Of a stretch of DNA of 64,000 bases, positions 39,972 through 49,424 are shown in pieces. The stretch spans positions 1 through 64,000 of the forward strand of contig NZ_AJGC01000001.1 in the NCBI RefSeq assembly GCF_000257395.1. The letters are read 5' to 3'. Position 1 is the first letter of the stretch, and the number at the start of each line of letters is the position of its first letter. The notes below the pieces were generated by a model that did no database searches, was not told where the DNA came from, and worked only from the letters and a program-made list of their open reading frames with translations. This DNA is from Rickettsiella massiliensis 20B. Its GTDB lineage: Bacteria > Pseudomonadota > Gammaproteobacteria > Diplorickettsiales > Diplorickettsiaceae. Made by a program: the position numbers and the translations under genes.

Positions 39972-40250
39972 GTGAGTGATAACGATAATTTTGTTGATAT
40001 TGCAGATCGTGTTCGAAAGGTTGTCGTCACGCAATTGGGTGCCGAAGAAGACAATGTCACCTTAGAAAGTTCGTTTTCACGCGATCTGGGCGCAGACTCT
40101 TTAGATACGGTTGAGCTCGTTATGGCTTTCGAAGAAGAGTTTGATATGGAAATTCCAGATGCTGTTGCTGAAGAAATGTTCACCGTGCGTCACGTCTGCG
40201 ATTACATTCAACAACATCTAGCTCAATCAACCAAAGCATCTGAAGAATAA
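39972..40250 (+). CDS. acpP: acyl carrier protein
   Basis: ACP carries growing acyl chains on a 4'-phosphopantetheine arm. The attachment Ser is in [13 protein letters not shown], followed by the acidic helix [11 protein letters not shown]. It is about 92 residues, slightly longer than E. coli because of a polar C-terminal tail (AQSTKASEE). GTG 39972 lies 7 bases after GGAG; an upstream in-frame ATG overlaps the ribosome-binding site and is unlikely. Confidence 0.95.
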   Translation: MSDNDNFVDIADRVRKVVVTQLGAEEDNVTLESSFSRDLGADSLDTVELVMAFEEEFDMEIPDAVAEEMFTVRHVCDYIQQHLAQSTKASEE

Positions 40251-40280
40251 ATTGATAGCACAAGAGAATAGGGGAGCACA

Positions 40281-41586
40281 GTGATAAAAAAGCGACGAGT
40301 TGTAGTGACAGGTATTGGTATGGTGACTCCTTTGGGGCTCAATGTACCGACGACTTGGGAAGCGATACTGGCTGCGCGAAGTGGCGTTAAGCGGATTACT
40401 CAGTTTGATGCTTCCGAATTCTCTTGCCAATTTTCGGCAAGCGTTAAAAATTTTGATCCCTCTGCGGGTAATATTTCTCCTAAAGACGAGAAAAAAATGG
40501 ATTTATTTATCCAATATGGTTTGGTTGCCGCGATGGAAGCTATTCAAGATGCGCAAATTGAATTAGATCCCCATTCTCGGGTCAGCGATAAAGTAAGTGA
40601 TCGAATAGGTGTGGCAGTTGGTTCAGGGATTGGTGGTTTGGCGTTTATTGAAGAAAACCATACGCGTTTAGAAGGACAAGGTCCTCGTCGGGTGTCACCC
40701 TTTTTTATTCCTGGTGCGATTACAAATATGCTCTCCGGGCAAATTTCAATTCGTTATGGCTTCAAAGGACCCAATATTGCGGTGGTGACGGCTTGTACGA
40801 CTGGAACCCATAATATTGGACTCGGTGCACGGAGTATTATTCACGGAGATGCGGATGTCATGATTGTGGGCGGCTCGGAAATGGCGACGACGCCACTGGG
40901 TTTAGCGGGATTTGCAGCGTGTCGTGCACTGTCTACCCAGAATGATCGCCCGCAGTTGGCAAGTCGACCTTGGGATAAAGATCGTGATAGGTTTTGTTCT
41001 AGGTGATGGTGCGGGTATTCTGGTATTAGAAGAATATGAACGTGCAAAACAACGTAATGCAAAGATTTACGCAGAATTAGTTGGTTTTGGCATGAGTGCC
41101 GATGCCTATCATATGACAAGCCCTTCTCCAGATGGACAAGGCGCAATGATAGCCATGCTCAATACGTTACATGATGCCAATATCGAAAAAGAAAAAGTGG
41201 CCTACATTAATGCGCATGCTACGTCAACGCCCTTAGGTGATGAGATCGAATTACGAGCGATTCGGCGAGTCTTTGGTGAGCATACAAAAAAAATGGCGAT
41301 CAGTTCGACAAAATCGATGACTGGCCATCTTTTGGGTGCAGCAGGAGCGGTAGAGGCAATTTTTACGGTTTTAGCCCTTAAAGAACAAAAAGCACCGCCA
41401 ACAATTAATTTACAAAATCCAGGTAATCCAACCACTTCAGCGGACCAAAATACCTCGGAAGAAGATTATCGAGAGATTAATTTTGTGCCTAATCGATATC
41501 AGGATTGGCCGATGGAGTATGCGCTGTCTAATTCCTTTGGATTTGGTGGAACCAACGCGTCATTACTTTTTGCACGTTGTTTTTAG
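40281..41586 (+). CDS. fabF: 3-oxoacyl-ACP synthase II FabF, one frameshift
   Basis: FabF elongates acyl-ACP. Visible parts: [16 protein letters not shown] start, catalytic Cys in [12 protein letters not shown], His in [12 protein letters not shown] and in [14 protein letters not shown], and C-terminal [11 protein letters not shown]. The frame breaks at ~40990, where GATAGG stands for GATGG in the universal [10 protein letters not shown] segment; one base fewer restores it. This break is not in a homopolymer. Confidence 0.94.
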
Positions 41587-41591
41587 GGGAT

Positions 41592-42695
41592 ATGTCTAAA
41601 CGTAACCGTCTATTGATAGGGATTATTTTTTTAGTCGGTTTACTATTCCTTACTTATTTTACGGTACGCGCCTATCGTTTAATCACGACGCCCTTATCGC
41701 AACAACCCATACATTATCTTTTTGAGCCAGGTACTTCCGTACGTCGTCTTGCTGCGGATCTACAGCAACGACATTTATTTGAATCTCCACGCTTGTTTTT
41801 ATTATTGGCTTATTTAAAGGGCGCGGCGGATCAATTAAAAGCAGGCGAATATTATTTTGACTCCGGGATTACGGCTTCCCAATTATTAGATCAAATGCGT
41901 GCTGGTCAAGTGATTGTCCATCGTTTTACAATTGTCGAAGGATGGACGCTTCAGCAATTGATTAAAGCATTACATACTTCTTCCTATATTCAATACTCCT
42001 CTCAAGAACGCTTGAGTCAACTGTTTGTGAACAGTGGTTTGCCGCGGCAAAATCCAGAAGGTTTATTTTTTCCAGCGACCTATTATTTTAGTGGTCAAAC
42101 TACCGATTCTGATTTATTAAAACGTGCGCATCAACTTTTAGATAAAAAACTCAATGGAGCGTGGCAGCAACGTGCGGACCATTTACCGTATAAAACCCCT
42201 TATCAAGGGTTAATTGCCGCATCCTTAGTGGAAAAAGAAACGGCTTTACCCAAGGAGCGTCCGATGATTGCAGGGGTGATTGCGCGTCGGCTGGAAAAAG
42301 GTATTCCTTTGCAAATTGATGCAACGGTTATTTACGGTTTAGGTTCTGCTTATTTCGGTAAATTGACCAGTGATGATTTGAAAAAGGATACTCCTTATAA
42401 TACCTATACGCGGCGTGGTTTACCGCCTACGCCTATTGCGATGCCGAGCTTAAATGCCATTGAAGCGGTTTTTCATCCGGATCAAAGCCAGAATTTGTAT
42501 TTTGTTGCGAAGGGAGATGGATCACATCAATTTTCATCGGACTTGATTCAACATAATGAAGCCGTCAAGCGCTATCAGTTGGATAGACATTATCCCAATA
42601 TTTTTCCCAAACGATTACGTTGTGAATCACAATGGTATTTAAGTAAAAAACTGAAATCCTTCTTTTGTCAGTTAGAAGTTTTCTGTTACAAATAA
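41592..42695 (+). CDS. mltG: endolytic murein transglycosylase MltG
   Basis: MltG cuts nascent glycan strands and limits their length. It has one N-terminal membrane helix (LLIGIIFLVGLLFLTYFTV), a LysM-like region and the YceG domain with PEGLFFPATYYF, the catalytic Glu in ASLVEKETALPKERP and IDATVIYGLG...YNTYTRRGLPPTPIAMPS. ATG 41592 follows fabF by 5 bases. The C-terminus runs ~30 residues past the usual end (after YQLDRHYPN), perhaps another frame error. pabC, which often precedes mltG, is absent. Confidence 0.93.
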   Translation: MSKRNRLLIGIIFLVGLLFLTYFTVRAYRLITTPLSQQPIHYLFEPGTSVRRLAADLQQRHLFESPRLFLLLAYLKGAADQLKAGEYYFDSGITASQLLDQMRAGQVIVHRFTIVEGWTLQQLIKALHTSSYIQYSSQERLSQLFVNSGLPRQNPEGLFFPATYYFSGQTTDSDLLKRAHQLLDKKLNGAWQQRADHLPYKTPYQGLIAASLVEKETALPKERPMIAGVIARRLEKGIPLQIDATVIYGLGSAYFGKLTSDDLKKDTPYNTYTRRGLPPTPIAMPSLNAIEAVFHPDQSQNLYFVAKGDGSHQFSSDLIQHNEAVKRYQLDRHYPNIFPKRLRCESQWYLSKKLKSFFCQLEVFCYK

Positions 42696-42846
42696 TTCGG
42701 ATCAGGCCTTATTGAATGCATTCTCAAAAAGCGCGTCTGCCAAATCAGTCGCACTGAAAAAAATGCCTTAAAAAAATCGTATTCATCAAACCATCCAGTG
42801 AGTAACACACCGCCATTGTTCGATCAGTAAGAGGATAGTGAATGCT

Positions 42847-43483
42847 ATGAAAGAAAAAGACCAACCCAAGCCGGGTTTGTTGATTACATTAGAAGGTATC
42901 GAGGGGGCAGGTAAAAGTACACAGTTAAAATTTATTGAAGCCTATCTTAAACAGAACGCGATTCCTGTCAAAACAACGCGTGAACCGGGTGGCACTCCTC
43001 TAGGTGAATCGATTCGCCATTTAGTTTTACAACAAGGCACTCAGCAAGCGCCCATTACTAAGGAAGCTGAACTTTTACTTTTTTTTGCGGCGCGCGCCCA
43101 ACATATTGAACAAGTGATTAAACCAGCCTTACAACAAGGCCAATGGGTGATTTGTGATCGTTTTACTGAAACGAGCTATGCTTATCAAGGGGGAGGACGA
43201 GGTTTGAATAGTCAAGTGATAGAGCAGCTTGAGCAGTGGATACAAAAGGCAACACGGTGATCGCATTGAGTCAGAAACACAAGATTTTTTTAATCGAGCA
43301 CGCGCCACTTATTTAATGCGTGCCCGTAAAAAACCACATACGTATCAAATTTTGGATGCCTCATTATCTCAAGATGTGTTACAAAAACAACTCCAAGTGT
43401 TACTCGATAAGTTCATGACTATGTGGTTTGCGCAACCTGGGTTTCGCGGCTCAGTTCTAGGCAAAGCAGAAAAACTGGATTAA
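42847..43483 (+). CDS. tmk: thymidylate kinase Tmk, broken by an internal gap
   Basis: Tmk phosphorylates dTMP to dTDP. The P-loop EGIEGAGKST, TREPGGTPLGE, and CDRFTETSYAYQGGGRG (DRx motif) are present. Near 43245 the frame breaks and about 27 residues (the PDLxIxLDV ... ARxR segment with the core strand) are missing before GDRIESETQDFFNRARATYL. The C-terminal helix then follows. Since the enzyme is essential the gap is unlikely to be real. ATG 42847 is the better start by family; AGAGGA is upstream. Confidence 0.9.
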
Positions 43484-43552
43484 CATAAATAAGTTTTTAT
43501 CGCGACTTCAACACTTATTTTTATTCAAAAGGTTGGTCATTCAGACAATTTT

Positions 43553-44515
43553 ATGCAAGCGATGTTTTCAGCTCCTTTACCTTGGCAACAGGCGCCATGG
43601 CAGCAACTTTGGCAGTCTGCGCAACATCAACGCTTGGCGCATGCTTTCCTTTTGTCTGGCCCCCCAGGGTTGGGCAAAACCCTATTTGCTGAGCAATTTG
43701 CGCAAGCCTTGCTTTGTACACAAAAACTGTCGAAGTCTCTATTGCGTGCCAGGATTGTCATAGTTGTCGTTTATTTCGTGCACACACACATCCTGATTAC
43801 TTAGTCGTTACGCCTGAGAAAAGCGGTAAAAACCATTAAAATTGAACAAATTCGTACCGCAATCGATCGTTTAAATCAAACAACGCTTTCTTCTAAACAA
43901 ATTTTAATCCTGTATCCTGCTGAAAAGTTGCTTAATGCGGCGGCGAATGCTTTATTGAAAAGTTTAGAGGAGCCGAGCCCGAATACTTTTTTTTATTATT
44001 GAGTGAGAAACCGGGTTTACTTTTACGTGGGGCAAGCATGGTTGAAGAAGCAGTGGCCCTCAGAGATCGATCACCTAGATGAAAGAGGGAGATTAGCCGA
44101 TCACGCACCGTTACAAGTATTACATCACTTCAAAACAGGATTTTTTACGCAATACCAGGCGTTAGTGGCCGACTTGGTGGCCCTGATTCGCCAAGAACAG
44201 GATCCAATTCAGTTAGTTGAGCGTTATCTCAAGAAAGAAGAATGGGTTGAACTGCCAACGCAACTGATGCACATTACGCAGCGTATTTTGAGTCAGCAAC
44301 TCGGGTTTTATCGGGCGGACTTACCTGTGGAACCGAATTTTGTTTATTTGGCGAATCATTGCCAACCACCTTTTTTACTATGTTATTTTGAGCAACTCTT
44401 GGATCGACAACGTCATCAGGCGATCAGTTTAAATCAACAGTTGATGTTAGAAGATCTTTTTTTAGCTTGGATACAACAGGACGCTTATGTTAGTCGATTC
44501 ACATTGCCATCTTGA
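43553..44515 (+). CDS. holB: DNA polymerase III delta' subunit HolB, fragmented
   Basis: Delta' is part of the clamp loader. The first part has PWQQ ... [21 protein letters not shown] (P-loop-like), then the zinc Cys residues appear in another frame (CQDCHSCRLFRAHTHPDYL), then IKIEQIRTAID and LLNAAANALLKSLEEPSPNTFFLLLSEKPGLLL. Around 44020-44040 the conserved PTIRSRC segment is missing and the C-terminal domain (DHAPLQVLHHFKTGFF ... ) follows in a further frame. Frame changes are near 43735, 43830 and 44000. The end overlaps tatD by 29 bases, as is usual in this cluster. Confidence 0.87.
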
Positions 44516-45268
44516 TCGTCTGGATCTAGACCACTTTAAAAAAACGCTCCCCCAATTGTTAGAGGAAGCACGTCAGCAAGGTATTCTTCATTTTTTATGC
44601 GTTGCGATTGATTTAGAGCATTTTCCCCAAGTCTTAGCCATTGCGGAACAATTTCCAGATGTATCGGCGTCGGTAGGGATTCACCCAACGGAAACCTTTT
44701 ATAGAGAGGAAATGCACGTCGCCGATCTGGTTACTCGAGCACGTCATCCTAAAGTGGTCGCAATAGGCGAAACCGGTTTGGATTACTATCGCGATCATAC
44801 GCCTGAAACCAAAAAATACAGCAACTTCGGTTTCGCGAACACATCCAAGCGGCGCTTACGGTAAAAAAACCACTTATTATTCATACTCGTCAGGCGAGGG
44901 AAGATACGTTATCTATTTTGAAAGAGGAGGGTGCTCAACAAGTGGGTGGTGTTTTACATTGTTTTACAGAAGATTTAGCGATGGCCGAAGCGGCGATTGC
45001 CGAGGGATTTTATATTTCTTTTTCGGGTATTCTCACGTTTAAAAATGCACAAGCCTTACAGCAGGTTGCGCAAACGATTCCTTTGGATCGCATTTTAATT
45101 GAAACCGATGCACCCTATCTGACCCCTGATCCGTTTCGAGGTCGGGCCAATCAACCGGCTTATGTCCGTTATGTGGCGGAAAAGCTCGCTGAATTGCGTG
45201 GCCTTTCTTTTAATGAAGTGGCTGAAAAAACAACCGCTAATTTTTATCGTTTATTCTCTTGTCAGTGA
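44487..45268 (+). CDS. tatD: TatD family metal-dependent DNase, one frameshift
   Basis: TatD-family hydrolases are TIM-barrel 3'-5' nucleases. VDSHCHLDRLD gives the first metal ligands, VGIHPTE and IGETGLDYYRD follow, then after a break at ~44815 (six A where seven restore the frame) PLIIHTRQAREDT, GGVLHCFTEDLAMA and IETDAPYLTPDPFRGRANQPAYV complete the active site. It ends the conserved fab-tmk-holB-tatD block and overlaps the convergent folE end by about 30 bases. Confidence 0.93.
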
Positions 45269-45830
45269 TAGGTGAAGTATTGAGTAAATGGAACAATTCA
45301 TTCCGTTTTTCGGTATCATCTTGGAATAGGCCGAGCATGGCGGAAGTTTGAAAACGAGCGTGTTGTTTTTCAGAACGGAGCAGGGTCATGCACAGATGTT
45401 CAGCTTCCATAATAACGGCAACTCCGCGTGGGTTCAGATTAATCATCAATCCTTCGGCAATTTGCGTGGTTAGCTGTTCTTGTATTTGGAGGCGCCGCGC
45501 ATAAAAATCAATAATCCGTGGAATTCGTGATACACCAATAATTTTACCTTGCGGAATAACATGACAATGTCCGATAAAAGGCAATATGTGATGTTCACAT
45601 AAAGAAGAAAACTCAATATTCTTGAGAAGAATGATCTCTTGGCTCATTGAATCAAATAATCCATTTTTTAACAATTGATCCCAGGAATTGTCGGCGCCCG
45701 AAGTCAAATAACGTAACAATTGAGCGACTCGTTTGGGCGTTGCTTGTAAACCAGGGCGTTGTGGATTTTCACCTAATAATACAAGCAGCGCTTCAATATG
45801 TTTTTCGATGGGTAACTCTGCAGCGGCTTT
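45237..45830 (-). CDS. folE: GTP cyclohydrolase I FolE, start lost
   Basis: FolE opens the GTP ring in folate/pterin synthesis. Visible: ENPQRPGLQATPKRVAQLL, SLCEHHILPFIGHCHV (zinc Cys and His), VIGxSRIPRI-type segment (IIGVSRIPRIIDFYARR), and EAEHLCMT (second zinc Cys). The frame is open only back to a TAA at 45833-45831 and contains no usable start before the conserved core; it is joined almost directly to the truncated end of metQ. The start codon and the spacer appear to have been deleted. Confidence 0.88.
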   Translation of the reverse strand, partial: KAAAELPIEKHIEALLVLLGENPQRPGLQATPKRVAQLLRYLTSGADNSWDQLLKNGLFDSMSQEIILLKNIEFSSLCEHHILPFIGHCHVIPQGKIIGVSRIPRIIDFYARRLQIQEQLTTQIAEGLMINLNPRGVAVIMEAEHLCMTLLRSEKQHARFQTSAMLGLFQDDTEKRNELFHLLNTSPITDKRINDKN

Positions 45831-46594
45831 TTAACCTCGGCGAGTGTAACGCCAAAATTAAGCGTTGTAATCGTGGATCGGTTTTATCTTTCTCTTTTAC
45901 CACCAACAGATTCGTATAAATAGAATGTTTATCCTCAGAAAATAAGGCATCTTTCTTCAGTGATAAGTTTGCTAATAAAGCATAATTCATATTAATGACT
46001 GCGCAACTAACATCCGGAAGCGCACGGGGGAGCTGTGCGGCATCTAATTCTTTAAATTGGAGATGCTTCGGATTGGTTTGGATCGATTGCGGAGTTAAAA
46101 AACTACTAGTTTGTGAGTTAAGTTGAATTAAGCCGGCTTTTTGTAATAACAATAATGCCCGAGCTTCATTGCTCGGATCATTTGGAATAGCGACTATCGC
46201 GTTCGGTTTTAATTCAGACAACTGTTTTAATTTTTTGGAGTAAATACCCATCGGGTACGTGAAAAAAGGCGCGATGGCGACAATAGAATAGGCTTGATGA
46301 TCAATTTCTTCTTTTAAAAAAAGGTTTATGTTGAAAAAGATTGGCATCGAGACTGCCGTCATTGAGTGCACGATTGGGTAGCGAATAATCGGAGAACTCA
46401 ACTAAATGAAGTGATAAACCATAACGTTGTTGCGCAACCGTTTGCACGACCTTAAGTAATTGTGCTTCGGGTCCAGCAATGACCCCAACCGTAAGTGTAT
46501 TAGGATCGTGTGTACGCGGCGTACAGCCAATTAAAGCCAAAAACAAAGCGATGGCTAAGCAAAACAGTCCTAAAAATCGATTTTTTGTATTCAT
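45831..46594 (-). CDS. metQ: methionine-binding lipoprotein MetQ, frameshifted, C-terminus missing
   Basis: MetQ is the substrate-binding lipoprotein of the MetNIQ importer. It starts with a lipoprotein signal (LGLFCLAIALFLALIGC, lipobox LIGC), then TLTVGVIAGPEAQLL, NDGSLDANLFQHKPFF; after a frame change at ~46315 the rest follows (VAIAPFFTYPMGIYS, IPNDPSNEARALLLL, VINMNYAL). Near 45850 the text LILALHS is followed by another frame break, and the last ~20 residues are replaced by folE sequence. It is the last gene of the metNIQ operon. Confidence 0.88.
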
Positions 46595-46630
46595 AACACT
46601 ACTTAATAAAAAAAGAATTACGCATCATTA

Positions 46631-47256
46631 TTAATGACGGAACAAACACTGCGTGATCGTATCACCGATGTGCTGAATTAACTGAACTAAAAGAATCAAT
46701 ATCAATAGAGTGACTAGCATCACTTGAAAATCAAAGCGTTGATAGCCATAACGAATTGCTAGATCCCCTAAGCCGCCACCACCGACCGTCCCGGCCATCG
46801 CCGAATAGCCAACTAAGTTAACAAAAGTCAAAGTGAGGCTCTGTATCATACTGGCCCTTGCCTCTGGGAGCAAAATAAAAATTAAGATTTGCCACGGGGA
46901 AGCGCCCAGGGCTTCTCCAGTCTCTAAAAGTCCTAAGGGTAATGCCTGTAAAATTACTTTCAACGAGACGTCCAAAAAAAGGGATAGCCGCGAGCGTCAG
47001 AGGAACTATCGCGGCTTGCGTTCCAATCGATGTGCCGGTTAAACATTAAAGTAATAAACGGAATCGAGCGTGTGATATTAATGAGTAAACTTAAGCTTCG
47101 ATGGGCATAAGGATGTAACCAGAGTGGTTTTTTATCCGTAGCAAAGCACAAGACGCCCAAGGGGAGTCCCAATAAACAAGCAAAGGAACCGGCAACCAGG
47201 ACCATCCACAGGGTTTCTTCGGTTGCACTGATTAATTCAGACAGAGGCAGCAACAT
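46631..47256 (-). CDS. metI: methionine ABC transporter permease MetI, interrupted
   Basis: MetI is the inner-membrane permease of the methionine importer. It starts LLPLSELISATEETLWMVLVA, has membrane helices and the EAA-type loop LETGEALGASPWQILIFILLPEA, and ends with VGYSAMAGTVGGGGLGDLAIRYGYQ. A frame change and a loss of about 10 residues lie near 47035 (between RSIPFITLM and GTSIGTQAAIVPLTL), and another change near 46955 (AATTTTACAG for AATTTACAG). ATG 47256 overlaps the metN 3' end by 20 bases. Confidence 0.88.
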
Positions 47257-48280
47257 AACCAATAATCTCCACAAAAAGACCTTTTTCAAGCAAATAATCG
47301 ATACCACGTTGTAAGGCTTGTTGAGAGCCAATCACTTCAGCCACAAAAATACCAACGGGTAGTTCATTAAGCGACTCAATGTTTGCTTGTAAGATATTGA
47401 GTATGAGCCCAATATGACACATTAAATGGGCAATTAAAGGTTCTGAGGCGGCACTGCCTCGAAAAAAGATTCGTAACACTGCATGATAACCTGGGCGTGC
47501 CTCGGCAACGAGACGCGCTTGTAACAGGGGAGGTAAGGCTTTTTCTAAGTCAAAATGGACCCATTTTTTAGCAATAGGGGTTTGTGGCGTCATAAAAAAA
47601 TCCGCCACCGGTGCTTGTTCGATAATCTGGCCTTTATCTAATAAAGCGACACGATGACACAATCCTTTGACCACTTCCATTTCATGAGTAATTAAAACAA
47701 TGGTTAAGTTAAGGCGGGTATTAATTGTTTTAAGCAATTGTATAATCGTTTGGGTCGTTTGTGGGTCCAGAGCCGAAGTAGCTTCATCACAGAGTAAAAT
47801 TTTAGGTTCACACGCTAGGGCACGCGCAATGGCAACACGTTGTTTTTGTCCGCCGCTTAATTCCGTGGGGTAATGTTGAGGTTTATCTTGTAACCCAGTG
47901 AGCTCAAGTAAGGAGCGTACTTTACCTTCAATCTCTTTTTTAGAGCATTTGGATAATTGTAACGTTAAAGCGATATTTTCATACACCGTTTTTGCATTGA
48001 GTAAGTTAAAGTGCTGAAAAATCATGCCTATTTTTTGTCGAAGTTGGCGTAGTTGTTGTTTATTCAGGGATAATAACGCTTGCCCATCCACCCAAACCGC
48101 GCCTCGAGTTGGTTTTTCTAATAAGTTAATACAACGAAGCAGGGTGCTTTTTCCGGCACCACTTTGACCCAAGATACCAAAGATTTCTCCTTGGTTCACA
48201 TGCAAATTAATATCCTGTAGAACCGGTAGCGAGATAGGCCTCGAAGGATAAATTTTTTCAACAGCAATCAGGTTTATCAT
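47237..48280 (-). CDS. metN: methionine ABC transporter ATP-binding protein MetN
   Basis: MetN powers methionine import. Walker A GQSGAGKST, Q-loop FQHFNLL, signature LSGGQKQRVAIARAL, Walker B ILLCDEATSALD and the H-loop THEME are all present. The C-terminal NIL domain (~265-347), which binds methionine to shut the transporter off, is present (VLRIFFRGSAASEP ... GIDYLLEKGLFVEIIGYV). ATG 48280 (INLIAVEKIYP) matches the family; further upstream codons are unlikely. It is intact. Confidence 0.95.
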   Translation of the reverse strand: MINLIAVEKIYPSRPISLPVLQDINLHVNQGEIFGILGQSGAGKSTLLRCINLLEKPTRGAVWVDGQALLSLNKQQLRQLRQKIGMIFQHFNLLNAKTVYENIALTLQLSKCSKKEIEGKVRSLLELTGLQDKPQHYPTELSGGQKQRVAIARALACEPKILLCDEATSALDPQTTQTIIQLLKTINTRLNLTIVLITHEMEVVKGLCHRVALLDKGQIIEQAPVADFFMTPQTPIAKKWVHFDLEKALPPLLQARLVAEARPGYHAVLRIFFRGSAASEPLIAHLMCHIGLILNILQANIESLNELPVGIFVAEVIGSQQALQRGIDYLLEKGLFVEIIGYVAASV

Positions 48281-48451
48281 GGTCGGTGAGTTTGTCAAAG
48301 ATTTACCAGAGGTTAACATACTTCATTTAACTCGTAGGTACCATATCTAGAGCCTATAAAAGTGGACGGCTACTTGATATTGATTTTTATTCAAATTGAT
48401 AAAATTTTTTGCTAGCTTTTATCAATCTAAGACAATAAATATAAGGAATAT

Positions 48452-48739
48452 ATGAAGTGTCCTAACACCAAATGTGGCCGGAAAATACAAGTATCTGACT
48501 CCAGGGAAAAAAATAACGGTTATATCGTTAAGCGTCGGAGACGCTGTCATCACTGCAATCAAACATGGACTACTTGTGAAATGATTCAAAGCGAGCACAG
48601 TTTGCCGACAGGTCTTTTGTCTTCTCAACGAAATTTAACTCCTCATGAAGTGTATAATGAAATTATTCGTTTACTCGGTTTGTTGTCGAAATCAATGGGT
48701 TTAGTGAAAAACAATATTAACTTAGATAGTGGCCGATAA
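48452..48739 (+). CDS. stand-alone NrdR-type zinc-ribbon protein, copy 1
   Basis: The first ~50 residues resemble the zinc-ribbon DNA-binding domain of NrdR: MKCPNTKCGRKIQVSDSRE, then IVKRRRRCHHCNQTWTTCEM (two Cys pairs, the DSR and RRRRC patterns and the TT-E ending). In NrdR this is followed by an ATP-cone that senses dATP/ATP; here only ~45 unrelated residues follow (LTPHEVYNEIIRLLGLLSK). It may be a small regulator that lost nucleotide sensing, or a phage-type Ogr-like activator. AAGGA is 7 bases before the ATG. A second copy follows at 49002. Confidence 0.72.
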   Translation: MKCPNTKCGRKIQVSDSREKNNGYIVKRRRRCHHCNQTWTTCEMIQSEHSLPTGLLSSQRNLTPHEVYNEIIRLLGLLSKSMGLVKNNINLDSGR

Positions 48740-49001
48740 CTGGATTTATCTGATGGATCATTTACTTAAAATTTAATTTTTATTAAAAAAGGGAATAGCG
48801 ATTAAGGAAACAAGCAATTTAACTATCGTTTTATCTTATAGTTAAAAATATTTATTTATTAAATATATTAAAAAATATTTAAATCAACTTTTTGACAGAT
48901 TACCTTTAGTTGCTGTATTTTTTACCTTAGAACAATTACAGCCATATGGCTCCCTGTTATATTTATATTTAAAACAATAAGCTGCTAAGGGAAACTTGCT
49001 C

Positions 49002-49328
49002 ATGAAATGTTTTTTTTGCGGCCATTCTAAGACGATTGTATTAAACTCGCGCGGAAGGGAAGATTTTTCAAAAATAGTGCGCCGACGTTGTTGTCCAAAG
49101 TGTCAAAAACGTGCTACGACATTTGAAGTGATGTCCGATCATAAAAATAAAAAAAATATTACCTTAATTGCTCATTATGACTGTATTTTACAGCAATTAC
49201 ATTCATTAGAGAAATCGATTCAAAAATTACATAACGTTTTTTTAGCTAAACTGCTTAAATTGTTATTTGAAAATTTTTTTATTGATTTTTATATAAATAT
49301 TTTATTATTCATGGATGATTATTTTTAA
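49002..49328 (+). CDS. stand-alone NrdR-type zinc-ribbon protein, copy 2
   Basis: MKCFFCGHSKTIVLNSRGRE and IVRRRCCPKCQKRATTFEVM show the same zinc-ribbon with CxxC pairs, NSR in place of DSR, and the TTFEV ending typical of NrdR. No ATP-cone follows; the tail has a coiled-coil segment (LHSLEKSIQKLHNV) and then a Phe/Leu-rich end that might be membrane-seeking or read-through of a missed stop. AAGGGAAA precedes. The two copies are diverged, so duplication is old or they arrived separately. A tandem duplication follows directly. Confidence 0.7.
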   Translation: MKCFFCGHSKTIVLNSRGREDFSKIVRRRCCPKCQKRATTFEVMSDHKNKKNITLIAHYDCILQQLHSLEKSIQKLHNVFLAKLLKLLFENFFIDFYINILLFMDDYF

Positions 49329-49335
49329 TAAAAAT

Positions 49336-49371
49336 TTTGCTATTGGCGCCCGATTTGCTATTGGCGCCCGA
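49336..49371 (+). repeat. 18-bp tandem duplication after the zinc-ribbon gene
   Basis: TTTGCTATTGGCGCCCGA occurs twice without gap (49336-49353 and 49354-49371), exact. It includes the palindrome GGCGCC. It lies between convergent genes. Confidence 0.9.
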
Positions 49372-49424
49372 CTTTCTAATTAAAAAATAATATAATCCTC
49401 AGTGTAAAAATTAATATTTTTTAT

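Noticed and set aside
49336-49371. Possible CRISPR or integration-site repeat
   Set aside because: Only two adjacent copies without spacers; no cas genes or integrase nearby.
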